Source: Bacteroidota bacterium (lineage in GTDB: Bacteria; Bacteroidota; UBA10030; UBA6906). Taken from it: a stretch of DNA of 9,518 bases. Made by a program: the position numbers and the translations under genes. The notes beneath the pieces were generated by a model. It was given only the letters and a program-made list of their open reading frames with translations. It did not search any database and was not told where the DNA came from. Numbering within the stretch: the stretch's first letter is position 1; every line of letters starts with the position of its first letter. Positions 1-6,011 of the stretch are shown piece by piece. The DNA lies in NCBI GenBank assembly GCA_016844425.1, contig JAERML010000110.1:1-9518 (forward strand), read 5' to 3'.

Positions 1-103
1 GGAACAGCATTTTTCGATCAGAGGGGCCCGTCAGCGCCACGTGACGCTGATGCAGAAGGTGTTGAGGGACGGAAGTTCGTTCACAACGAGGTGGTCATCG
101 CGT
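1..103. other. Left-edge segment without a confident gene
   Basis: This short segment lies downstream of the PLP-enzyme gene. A 20-bp near-palindrome sits at 31-50 with a CACGTG core. On the minus strand a frame open to the window edge could begin with GTG at 40-38 and reads VALTGPSDRKMLF, which could be the first residues of another co-directional gene. There is no clear Shine-Dalgarno sequence before it and too little sequence to recognise a family. On the plus strand a 35-codon frame enters from the left and ends at TAG 107-109. I do not recognise that either. Neither reading is strong enough to call as a gene. Confidence 0.25.
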
Positions 104-1342
104 TTATAGATGGTCCAACGCCTGCGCAAAGTCCTTTTCCAAGTCTTCGACTCCTTCCACACCAACAGAGATTCGGATCATGCCGGGTGTGACGCCGTGG
201 CGCCGGAGCTCTCCCTTTGTCATGTTGATGTGGGAAGAATAGACAGGTATGCTGACAAGTGTCTCAACGCCTCCGAGCGACATGGCGTTGACGGCAACGC
301 GGAGAGCGTCGCAAACCTTCACCGCGGATCTCACTTCACCTTTTACCTCGATTGTCACCATACCACCGTAACCTCTGCCGCCAGAGCCAGCCATCTGTCG
401 CTTCGCAACAGCATGGTCGGGATGTGAACGGAGCCCCGGGTAGAGGACACGGTTGACTTTGGGATGCTTTTCCAGGAAGGTCGCGAGGGCGCGCGCATTA
501 TTATTCTGTCGGGAGACGCGAAGCTCGAATGTTTTCAGACTTCTGAGAAGAAGGTAGGCTGCAAACGGATCCGCACAGCCGCCGTAGTACTTGAGTTGGG
601 TGTGAACACCCTTCACGAATTCTCTTGTTCCTGCCACAACACCGGCCATGATGTCGCTGTGCCCGCCGAGGTACTTGGTGCCGCTTTCCACGACCACATC
701 AACGCCGAGGTCAAATGGCTGCTGGTTGAGAGACGAAGCGAAGGTATTGTCAATCATCGTCAGGATCGGGTTGCCGTGTTTCCGCGCAGCGGTACGCGTT
801 GCTGACACTATCCCGTGTATGTCAACAATGCCGAGGGTGGGGTTGGTCGGCGTTTCGAAGTAGACCAGTCTCGTTGTTGGCGATGCAATTTGTGGAATCC
901 TGGCGAGAGCACCGGGATCCACATAGATCACGGTGATGTCAAACCGCGGGAGAATATCCCGGAAGAATCGGTACGTCCCCCCGTAAAGACCCGGAGTACT
1001 TATGATCGTATCGCCGGCTTTCACGACAGAGAGGATGGCTGAGGAGATTGCTGCCATGCCGGAGGAAAACAACAACGCACTTTCTGCCCGCATCATCAAT
1101 GCAAGCCGTTCCTGAGCTTCGCGTACCGTGGGATTGTGGTAACGGGTGTAAACGTATACGTCGGGGTCACCCTGTGCATACCTGACGGCGTCACCAGAAT
1201 TCTCAAAACGAAAAGTGGAAGTTTGCGCAATCGGTGGGGAAACCGGCCCCTGGTAGGGATACAACTTGTTGCCGTGGATCGCCCTTGTTTCGAGAGTCAT
1301 CTCTTCCGGCGAGATACGCGTGCGGCGTGACTTTGGTTTCAT
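104..1342 (-). CDS. Cys/Met metabolism PLP-dependent enzyme (cystathionine gamma-synthase/lyase family)
   Basis: This is a 412-residue cytosolic fold-type I PLP enzyme of the trans-sulfuration family, at the family's usual length. Visible motifs are YTRYHNPT (65-72, phosphate and neighbouring-subunit contacts), SSGMAAI (93-99), ETPTNP (163-168), the PLP-ring aspartate in MIDNTF (D198), the Schiff-base lysine in SGTKYLGGHSD (K223), SLGGVETLVSIP (355-366) and the carboxylate-binding arginine in RISVGVE (R390). The segment LYGGT (119-123) has Gly where methionine gamma-lyases typically carry Cys (LYGCT), so cystathionine gamma-synthase or gamma-lyase, or a homocysteine-forming relative, is more likely. 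The exact reaction cannot be fixed from sequence. The chosen ATG has AGGA four bases upstream (complement of 1347-1350); Met15 (MTLETRAIHG) is a possible later start. It lies 31 nt behind the panE-like gene on the same strand and is probably co-transcribed with it. Confidence 0.9.
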   Translation of the reverse strand: MKPKSRRTRISPEEMTLETRAIHGNKLYPYQGPVSPPIAQTSTFRFENSGDAVRYAQGDPDVYVYTRYHNPTVREAQERLALMMRAESALLFSSGMAAISSAILSVVKAGDTIISTPGLYGGTYRFFRDILPRFDITVIYVDPGALARIPQIASPTTRLVYFETPTNPTLGIVDIHGIVSATRTAARKHGNPILTMIDNTFASSLNQQPFDLGVDVVVESGTKYLGGHSDIMAGVVAGTREFVKGVHTQLKYYGGCADPFAAYLLLRSLKTFELRVSRQNNNARALATFLEKHPKVNRVLYPGLRSHPDHAVAKRQMAGSGGRGYGGMVTIEVKGEVRSAVKVCDALRVAVNAMSLGGVETLVSIPVYSSHINMTKGELRRHGVTPGMIRISVGVEGVEDLEKDFAQALDHL

Positions 1343-1373
1343 GGTTTCCTAACGGCTGACAATGGATAGGATC

Positions 1374-2318
1374 TTAGTGGCGCGCAAGCAACCGTATGTG
1401 CTTCAAATGGTACGGAAGCAGGCTGGCGTAGATGGTTGCGTGAATTGGTGTTGCCATTCTCAACTTCTCCCCATAACGGACGATGGCACCGGAAAGGGCG
1501 TCGATCTCCATGGGCTTATTGTGAGTCAGGTCGTAGTAGAGCGAAGAGCGGGAGTTGTTGTCGAACTTCTTCAGTGTCTCAAAGACGGTGTCGAGGTATT
1601 CATCTTCAATGGAAATATTGAGAGCGCGCGCGACCGCCACTCCTTCCCGCATTGCATCGGCAAGGAGGGCTCGTGACGCGTCAACGGCAAGGATCTCGCC
1701 GAGCGTCAAACGGGTAAGTGCGGTCAACCCGCCAACAGCGGAAATGAAAACGAACTTCTTCCAGAGTGCGGTTGCAATATCTTCGGTAAGCGTGGCATTG
1801 ATGCCAGCGGCGAGCATGGCGTCGAGTGTCTTCTTCGCAAGGGGACTATCCCTCTCACGCTCTGTAAGCGGGCCGAACACGATCTTCTTCGGTCCGCCGG
1901 TTTCTGAAACCACACCGGGCGAAGTGATCGTTGAGTAGATGTACGCTACGCCGCCAAAGACCGTTCCGGTGGAGACTGTCTGCTGAATCTTCTCCTCGTT
2001 ATCCACCCCGTTCTGAAGGCTGATGATGATCGTCTCGTTGGTGAGGAGAGGAGCGAGCTCTTGTGCGGCAGACACTGTGTCGTATGATTTTACACAGAAG
2101 AGCACCACATCGACCGGGCCGATCTCAGCCAGCTTCCCCGTTATCCTGCCGGGAGGGATGTGAAACTCGCCTCCGGTAGAGACGACACGTAAGCCATGCA
2201 CCTGCATGGCTGCGAGATTTCCCCCACGCGCGGTGAACCAGACGTCCTCTCCGGATTTTGCCAACATCCCCCCGAAATAGCCACCTACGCCTCCGGTTCC
2301 GATGACCGCAAACTTCAT
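1374..2318 (-). CDS. panE: 2-dehydropantoate 2-reductase (ketopantoate reductase)
   Basis: This is a 314-residue cytosolic enzyme predicted to reduce 2-dehydropantoate to pantoate with NADPH, a step of pantothenate and CoA synthesis. The N-terminus begins directly with the Rossmann dinucleotide motif GTGGVGG (7-13), which supports the ATG start although no Shine-Dalgarno sequence is evident. Other family signatures are VKSYDT (76-81), SLQNGVDN with the conserved Asn (N103), LWKKFVF with the presumed catalytic lysine (K188), and SSLYYDL...PMEID with the conserved Glu (E271) in the C-terminal helical domain. The length fits the ApbA/PanE family. Several paralogous PanE-like reductases act on other 2-keto acids, so the exact substrate is inferred. 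Its presence in the same window as coaBC fits a CoA role. It lies 45 nt downstream of the NFACT gene and 31 nt upstream of the PLP-enzyme gene. Confidence 0.87.
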   Translation of the reverse strand: MKFAVIGTGGVGGYFGGMLAKSGEDVWFTARGGNLAAMQVHGLRVVSTGGEFHIPPGRITGKLAEIGPVDVVLFCVKSYDTVSAAQELAPLLTNETIIISLQNGVDNEEKIQQTVSTGTVFGGVAYIYSTITSPGVVSETGGPKKIVFGPLTERERDSPLAKKTLDAMLAAGINATLTEDIATALWKKFVFISAVGGLTALTRLTLGEILAVDASRALLADAMREGVAVARALNISIEDEYLDTVFETLKKFDNNSRSSLYYDLTHNKPMEIDALSGAIVRYGEKLRMATPIHATIYASLLPYHLKHIRLLARH

Positions 2319-2339
2319 TGCATCAACAACGATGATTGT

Positions 2340-2373
2340 GAGAAAGAAAACAAAATCCTCCGGCTACGGCCGG
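2340..2373 (-). terminator. Weak intrinsic terminator or attenuator candidate after the NFACT gene
   Basis: Read on the minus strand, CCGGC-CGTA-GCCGG (complement of 2360-2373) forms a 5-bp GC stem spanning the NFACT stop codon. It is followed by AGGA and then the T-rich tract TTTTGTTTTCTTTCT before panE. A competing hairpin, GCCGGT with a 5-nt loop and ACCGGC, lies at 2369-2385. The stem is short and the T tract interrupted, so partial termination or simple RNA structure is as likely as a true terminator. Confidence 0.3.
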
Positions 2374-4022
2374 TTGTCTACCGGCAACGCCGGCTCAGCA
2401 AAGATGACCTTCTCTCGCTCCAGCACAACCGTCCCCTGGGGAGCCCCCTTGGGTTTGCGAACGTACTTCTTTTCGGTCATGGCGACCGGAACCATCTTTG
2501 CATTTTTCATCCTGCTGTAGTACGCGGCGATACCGGCTGCTTGCTCCCTGGCTTTCTTGCCCGGTTCCCCTTTTCCGCTCCCGACCCTCAGTACGACGTG
2601 GGAGCCGCTCGACCCGCGGGCGTGGAACCAGAGGTCATTTGGTTTCGCATACTTCAATGTCAGGAGATCGTTGTTGGCGCTGCTTTTGCCGGCCCAGACT
2701 TCAAAGCCGCCGTCAACGGTGAAGATCCGGAATGGCAGCAGCTCGCGCTCCTTGCTCTTCTCCCCGATTCCAAACTCATCAAGTGCATCGGCATTGTCAG
2801 CCGTGAATACTTTCAACTCCGCTTTGGTGTTAAGCAATGCAAGAGCGTCGAGCAGGGTGCCGGCGCGTCCGCTCGATGCGCGGAGGTTCTGCAGTCGTTC
2901 ACGGGCCCGCTGGTACGCCAACCGGGATTTCTTTGCCTTTTCAAAATAGCGTTGTGCATTCTGAGCGGGTGTGAGTCGACCATCAAGCGGAATGGTGAGA
3001 TGCGATGATTCATCAGGAACGTTGACGGCCTTCGCTCCTTTTTCAATGATACGAAGATGGGTCATGAGAAGCGAACCGAAGCGCTCATACTCGTTCGCCC
3101 GGGCAGTGTCATGCAGGTCGTCTTCAATGGCTTTCAATGTCCGCCGAGCCTTCTCAATAAACCGACGAAGACGAAGCGCGATAGCGGAACGCCCATCGGT
3201 CAACGAATCTGTAGCCCGCTGCCGGGAGAGTACGTATCGTATGGCATCATGGATGCTGTCGAACTCCCGCGGCTCGAGTTTGGACAGATGATGGAGCGGA
3301 ATTAATGAGAAAGCTCTCGGCCTATCTTCTCCTATCTTCTCGATGTACACGCGCGGTCGGGGAGAGGCCAGTTCCTGAAGAACTTGCTGAAGCGATGAGA
3401 GAACGGACCTCCTGGTCTCCTCGGTGTATTCGGAAGCCGAAGTTAAGCCACCCATCCCGGAGCGGTGAAGAACCTCCTCGACGAGTACGTTGCCAAGAGA
3501 TGGAAAAGCTTTCTTGATGATTGCCGATAGAGCCAATTCCGGATTCGCTTTTGCGGCAGCGTCAAGCAGGGCTAAATCATAGACAAGCTCACCATCCCGA
3601 AACTGGGGTTCTGTTCCAACCAGTTTCTTTGCTTCCTTGAAGGAATCGCGGATCTTGCCATCAGGACCGATAAGAAGTACATTTGCTTTGGCGCCAAAGA
3701 ACAACCCTGAGATTGACAACCCAGTATCCAGCTTTAGAGTGACAATTCTATCCGACGGATGCATCGTAGTGGAGACGACAGTTGCATCAATGGCATCAGG
3801 AAACAAATCGACAGCGTTTGTCCGTGCTCTGGTGAAACCAGTGTGGAGATAGAGTGCGTTGGCATGCGGTTCACAGGAAACGATGAGGCTTTCAACATGA
3901 TTGCGGAACGATACCACAAGTTCGTTCTTCGTTTGGGAGAAGACACTAGCGACCCTTGCCCCCTTCAATTTGGAATCAAGGCTGGAAGCAACGTAGCGTA
4001 AGGTGTGGTAATTACTTAGCAT
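2364..4022 (-). CDS. NFACT family protein (RqcH/Rqc2-like ribosome quality-control factor)
   Basis: With the start at 4022 this is a 552-residue protein of the NFACT (FbpA/RqcH/Rqc2) family. In B. subtilis, RqcH binds stalled 50S-peptidyl-tRNA and adds C-terminal alanine tails for degradation. The order of regions fits: NFACT-N from residue 1, a charged long-helix/coiled-coil part at about 279-385, and a C-terminal NFACT-R domain at about 430-540 with DLWFHARGSSGSHVVLR (463-479) and YVRKPKGAPQGTVVL (520-534). An Asp-Arg pair in HPSDRIV (D91-R92) matches the DR motif needed for tRNA binding in RqcH. The frame stays open to an ATG at 4190, but the extra 56 residues do not resemble the family and would run into yicC. 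MLSNYHTLRYVASSL is the typical family beginning. It is divergent from yicC. A 10-bp tandem repeat occurs inside at 3321-3340. Confidence 0.9.
   Translation of the reverse strand: MLSNYHTLRYVASSLDSKLKGARVASVFSQTKNELVVSFRNHVESLIVSCEPHANALYLHTGFTRARTNAVDLFPDAIDATVVSTTMHPSDRIVTLKLDTGLSISGLFFGAKANVLLIGPDGKIRDSFKEAKKLVGTEPQFRDGELVYDLALLDAAAKANPELALSAIIKKAFPSLGNVLVEEVLHRSGMGGLTSASEYTEETRRSVLSSLQQVLQELASPRPRVYIEKIGEDRPRAFSLIPLHHLSKLEPREFDSIHDAIRYVLSRQRATDSLTDGRSAIALRLRRFIEKARRTLKAIEDDLHDTARANEYERFGSLLMTHLRIIEKGAKAVNVPDESSHLTIPLDGRLTPAQNAQRYFEKAKKSRLAYQRARERLQNLRASSGRAGTLLDALALLNTKAELKVFTADNADALDEFGIGEKSKERELLPFRIFTVDGGFEVWAGKSSANNDLLTLKYAKPNDLWFHARGSSGSHVVLRVGSGKGEPGKKAREQAAGIAAYYSRMKNAKMVPVAMTEKKYVRKPKGAPQGTVVLEREKVIFAEPALPVDNRP
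3321..3340. repeat. 10-bp perfect tandem repeat inside the NFACT gene
   Basis: CCTATCTTCT occurs twice head-to-tail. On the coding strand it encodes part of YIEKIGEDRP. The surrounding reading frame is intact with two copies. Loss or gain of a copy would shift the frame because 10 is not a multiple of three. Confidence 0.85.
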
Positions 4023-4026
4023 GATG

Positions 4027-4035
4027 TTATCAACA
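4027..4035 (+). promoter_or_regulatory. DnaA-box-like site (one mismatch)
   Basis: TTATCAACA differs at one position from TTATCCACA. It sits just upstream of the NFACT start codon, and its last base overlaps the predicted minus-strand -10 hexamer. The 8-mer ATCAACAA (4029-4036) is repeated inverted as TTGTTGAT at 4090-4097. Function is inferred from the motif alone. Confidence 0.3.
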
Positions 4036-4063
4036 ATATATTGAAAAACGCCAAGATTCCCAA
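4035..4063 (-). promoter_or_regulatory. Candidate promoter for the NFACT gene
   Basis: On the minus strand TTGGGA (complement of 4058-4063) and TATATT (complement of 4035-4040) are separated by 17 bp, a standard sigma-70 spacing. The -10 lies only 12 bp from the ATG, so the transcript would have a very short leader. No Shine-Dalgarno sequence is visible in that leader. Confidence 0.4.
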
Positions 4064-4079
4064 TGAAACGCAGATTCGG

Positions 4080-4088
4080 TGTGGATAA
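4080..4088 (-). promoter_or_regulatory. Perfect DnaA-box match (TTATCCACA)
   Basis: The complement of 4080-4088 is TTATCCACA, identical to the strong consensus DnaA box. It is in the 166-bp divergent intergenic region between the NFACT gene and the yicC-gmk-...-dnaB cluster. DnaA commonly acts as a transcription factor at such isolated boxes. There is no cluster of boxes and no dnaA or dnaN neighbour, so this does not look like oriC. Confidence 0.4.
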
Positions 4089-4128
4089 GTTGTTGATTCG
4101 CGCGTGCGAAAGAGGTTCGAAACTTTCC

Positions 4129-4160
4129 ATTGCAACTGCAGGCCCATTTTCGTATTTTTG
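4129..4160 (+). promoter_or_regulatory. Candidate promoter for the yicC-gmk operon
   Basis: TATTTTTG at 4153-4160 matches the Bacteroidota -7 consensus TAnnTTTG, with ATTG at 4129-4132 (one mismatch to TTTG) 20 bp upstream. Read in sigma-70 terms the same DNA gives TTGCAA (4130-4135), 17 bp, then TATTTT (4153-4158). Transcription would begin near 4167, leaving a leader of roughly 20 nt with GAGGT (4181-4185) before the yicC ATG. Confidence 0.45.
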
Positions 4161-4188
4161 TGTTCCAAGAGTCCAAGAATGAGGTTCC

Positions 4189-5067
4189 ATGATAGCCAGT
4201 ATGACCGGCTACGGGAGAAGCGAGGCCAGTTCCAAGGGAATAGCCATCGCTGTAGAACTCCGAAGCGTCAATAGCCGGTTCCTTGAAGTAACGGCCCGTC
4301 TGCCCCGTTCGCTTTCCCTTCGTGAAAATGAAATCAAGGAGATCCTCCGACGGAGAGTCTCCCGGGGGAAGATTACTCTCGTGCTAACGGTGGAAAGGGA
4401 AACCAATGGCACTCTGCCGCTGAAGATTAACGCCTCCGCGGCGAAGTCATACTACAAGCTTTTGAACCAGCTCAGAAAAACCGTCAAACTGAAAGAAACG
4501 GTAAAACTGGAACACCTTCTCCGTTTCTCTGAAGTGATTGAACAACAGGAAATGGAGAGCACCGACGAAGAGGAATGGGGGGTTGCACAACAGGCCCTGG
4601 ACAAGGCGATCGATCAGCTGGTGGGGATGCGGGAGGATGAGGGGAAAGAGTTGAAGAAGGACTTCACCCAACGCATTGCAAACATTGAGCAGAAGTTGAC
4701 CGAGATTGAACAGATTGCCCGGGAACAAGTTCCCACTGAGCGACTCCGTCTGCGCGAGAGAATCACGCAGCTGCTGGAGAAAGAGCCCGTGGATGAAGGC
4801 CGGCTCGAAATGGAACTGGCACTCATGGCTGACCGGCTCGATATCACCGAAGAATGCGTCCGGTTCCGCAGTCACAACAAGTTCTTCCTTGGAGCCTTCG
4901 AGAGCACGGAAGCAGCCGGCCGCAAACTCAACTTCCTCATTCAAGAGATGAATAGGGAGGCCAACACCATCGGTTCGAAGTCCAGCGCTGCGGAGATCGC
5001 GCACCTCGTGGTCGGCATCAAGGAAGAGCTGGAAAAGATCCGCGAGCAGCTGCAGAATATCGAGTGA
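4189..5067 (+). CDS. yicC: YicC/YloC family endoribonuclease
   Basis: This 292-residue protein matches the YicC/YloC family end to end, whose members are endoribonucleases linked to small-RNA and mRNA decay. Signatures are the N-terminal MTGYGRSE (5-12), ELRSVNSRFLE (23-33), MREDEGKEL (147-155), LMADRLDITEECVRFRSH (212-229) and the C-terminal GRKLNFLIQEMNREANTI (244-261) followed by a long helix. The ATG has GAGGT at 4181-4185, which is close but serviceable; the next Met (residue 5) would lose the usual MIxSMTG beginning. The central part (about 120-200) is rich in charged residues and predicted to be helical. It opens the plus-strand gene cluster, and only one base separates its stop codon from the gmk ATG, implying translational coupling. 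Confidence 0.93.
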   Translation: MIASMTGYGRSEASSKGIAIAVELRSVNSRFLEVTARLPRSLSLRENEIKEILRRRVSRGKITLVLTVERETNGTLPLKINASAAKSYYKLLNQLRKTVKLKETVKLEHLLRFSEVIEQQEMESTDEEEWGVAQQALDKAIDQLVGMREDEGKELKKDFTQRIANIEQKLTEIEQIAREQVPTERLRLRERITQLLEKEPVDEGRLEMELALMADRLDITEECVRFRSHNKFFLGAFESTEAAGRKLNFLIQEMNREANTIGSKSSAAEIAHLVVGIKEELEKIREQLQNIE

Positions 5068-5068
5068 C

Positions 5069-5605
5069 ATGGCTCCGGGTAAATTGATCGTTATCTCCGC
5101 GCCGAGCGGATCGGGCAAGACTACTATTGCCCACGAGATCATGAAGCGTAATCCCTCCCTTGAGTTTTCTGTCTCGGCCACCACCCGGCCGAAACGGAGC
5201 GGCGAGACGGAAGGAAAAGACTACTTCTTCCTGACCGGGGATCAGTTCCAGAACAAGGTGGCGGCGGGAGAGTTCGTCGAGTGGGAAGAAATCTATGGGA
5301 ACCGGTACGGCACACTCAAGCAGGAGGTGGGCAAGGCACTGCAGATGGGCCTGCATCTGTTGTTTGATGTGGACGTGAAGGGGGGACTCTCGATCAAGCG
5401 ACAGTATCCGGCCGCATTGCTGATATTCATCCGTCCGCCGAGCGTTGAAGTGTTGCAGCAGCGGCTGCGGGACCGCAAGACTGAAGATGAGGAAACCACC
5501 GCGCGGCGGATGGCGCGCGTGCCCATGGAGTTGGAACTCGGGAATGCGTTCGACCACAAAGTAGGACCACAAAGTAGCAAACGACCAGCTTCACAGGGCG
5601 ATTGA
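5069..5605 (+). CDS. gmk: Guanylate kinase, frameshifted at its 3' end
   Basis: Guanylate kinase converts GMP plus ATP to GDP plus ADP in the cytosol. The P-loop SAPSGSGKTT (10-19), the GMP-binding region SATTRPKRSGE (36-46), DYFF (51-54), GEFVEW (67-72), YGTLK (80-84), LFDVDVKGG (98-106) and the LID/arginine part RLRDRK...RRMARVPMELELG (132-158) are all present. After V165 an exact 13-bp tandem duplication (5552-5577) shifts the frame, so the protein ends at 178 residues with the tail GPQSSKRPASQGD. Deleting one copy gives AFDHKVANDQLHRAIDEV and a stop at 5646-5648, a normal 188-residue enzyme. The lost part is the conserved VND segment near the adenine site and the final helix, so the current product is probably impaired. 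Start: ATG one base after yicC. The rpoZ SD follows the ancestral stop. Confidence 0.9.
   Translation: MAPGKLIVISAPSGSGKTTIAHEIMKRNPSLEFSVSATTRPKRSGETEGKDYFFLTGDQFQNKVAAGEFVEWEEIYGNRYGTLKQEVGKALQMGLHLLFDVDVKGGLSIKRQYPAALLIFIRPPSVEVLQQRLRDRKTEDEETTARRMARVPMELELGNAFDHKVGPQSSKRPASQGD
5552..5577. repeat. 13-bp perfect tandem duplication disrupting gmk
   Basis: GACCACAAAGTAG is present at 5552-5564 and again at 5565-5577, with no matching bases beyond either end. The extra 13 bp add one base to the frame (13 = 12 + 1). The 3' part of gmk is coherent only when one copy is removed. Confidence 0.95.
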
Positions 5606-5663
5606 CGAAGTCCAGACAATTGTTGAACACTACTTACACCAGCACTAATCGGGAGTACGATAT

Positions 5664-5993
5664 ATGCCTATCAAACCGTTGAACATCCAGATCTTCACCG
5701 ACACAGCGAAGAACGTCCACGAGGCGATTGTTGCTGCGTCGAAGAGAGCTCGACAGATCAATGAAGAGACGAAGATCGAGTTCAACCAGCGTGTGGAGAT
5801 GTTTGCCACGAAGACCGAGTCGGAGAATGAGGAGAACGACATCAACCCGGATCAGCTGAAGATCAGTCTCGAGTTCGAGAAGCGTCCCAAGCCGACGGAT
5901 GTGTCGCTCGATGAATTGCTTGGCGACAAGCTGGAATGGCGGTACAAGGAGAAGGAAGAGGTCCCTCCGCCGGTAGAGGAAGACGAAGAATAG
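5664..5993 (+). CDS. rpoZ: DNA-directed RNA polymerase omega subunit (RpoZ/Rpb6-like)
   Basis: This 109-residue protein matches the omega/Rpb6 family, which helps fold and assemble the beta-prime subunit of RNA polymerase. The core signature is NVHEAIVAASKRARQINEE (17-35), the conserved helix in which the family shows A-x-x-R-A-R-Q-I-N. A short conserved C-terminal part, KPTDVSLDELLGDKLEWRY (76-94), follows, and the protein ends in an acidic, proline-containing tail (VPPPVEEDEE). Position between gmk and coaBC is the standard location for rpoZ and strengthens the call. A good Shine-Dalgarno sequence GGGAG (5651-5655) lies 8 bases before the ATG and directly after the ancestral gmk stop codon, so rpoZ translation need not depend on the gmk frame. 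Confidence 0.88.
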   Translation: MPIKPLNIQIFTDTAKNVHEAIVAASKRARQINEETKIEFNQRVEMFATKTESENEENDINPDQLKISLEFEKRPKPTDVSLDELLGDKLEWRYKEKEEVPPPVEEDEE

Positions 5994-6000
5994 TCAGTGC

Positions 6001-6004
6001 AGGG
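6001..6004 (+). promoter_or_regulatory. Ribosome-binding site deciding the coaBC start
   Basis: AGGG lies 7 bases before ATG 6012. The in-frame GTG at 5997 has no Shine-Dalgarno sequence at a useful distance, so ATG 6012 is preferred. Confidence 0.5.
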
Positions 6005-6011
6005 CCGCAAT

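Noticed and set aside
2196..3008. 270-codon plus-strand frame
   Set aside because: It is antisense to the panE start and the conserved NFACT C-terminal domain and shows no recognisable protein features.
4023..4188. Replication origin suggested by two DnaA-box-like sites
   Set aside because: There are only two sites, no clear unwinding element or box cluster, and no dnaA, dnaN, gidA or similar neighbour. Gene regulation is the simpler reading.
4023..4190. Upstream start for the NFACT protein at 4190 adding 56 residues
   Set aside because: The extra residues do not resemble the family, would overlap the yicC start on the other strand and would place the promoter-like elements and DnaA boxes inside coding sequence. 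MLSNYHTLRYVA is the typical N-terminus.
4447..5184. 245-codon minus-strand frame
   Set aside because: It covers the clearly coding yicC and the start of gmk in antisense, has no family features and is Leu/Phe-rich as expected from reading Glu/Lys-rich helices backwards.
5997..6011. GTG start for coaBC at 5997
   Set aside because: There is no ribosome-binding site at a useful distance, while ATG 6012 has AGGG 7 bases upstream and begins directly with the family N-terminus.
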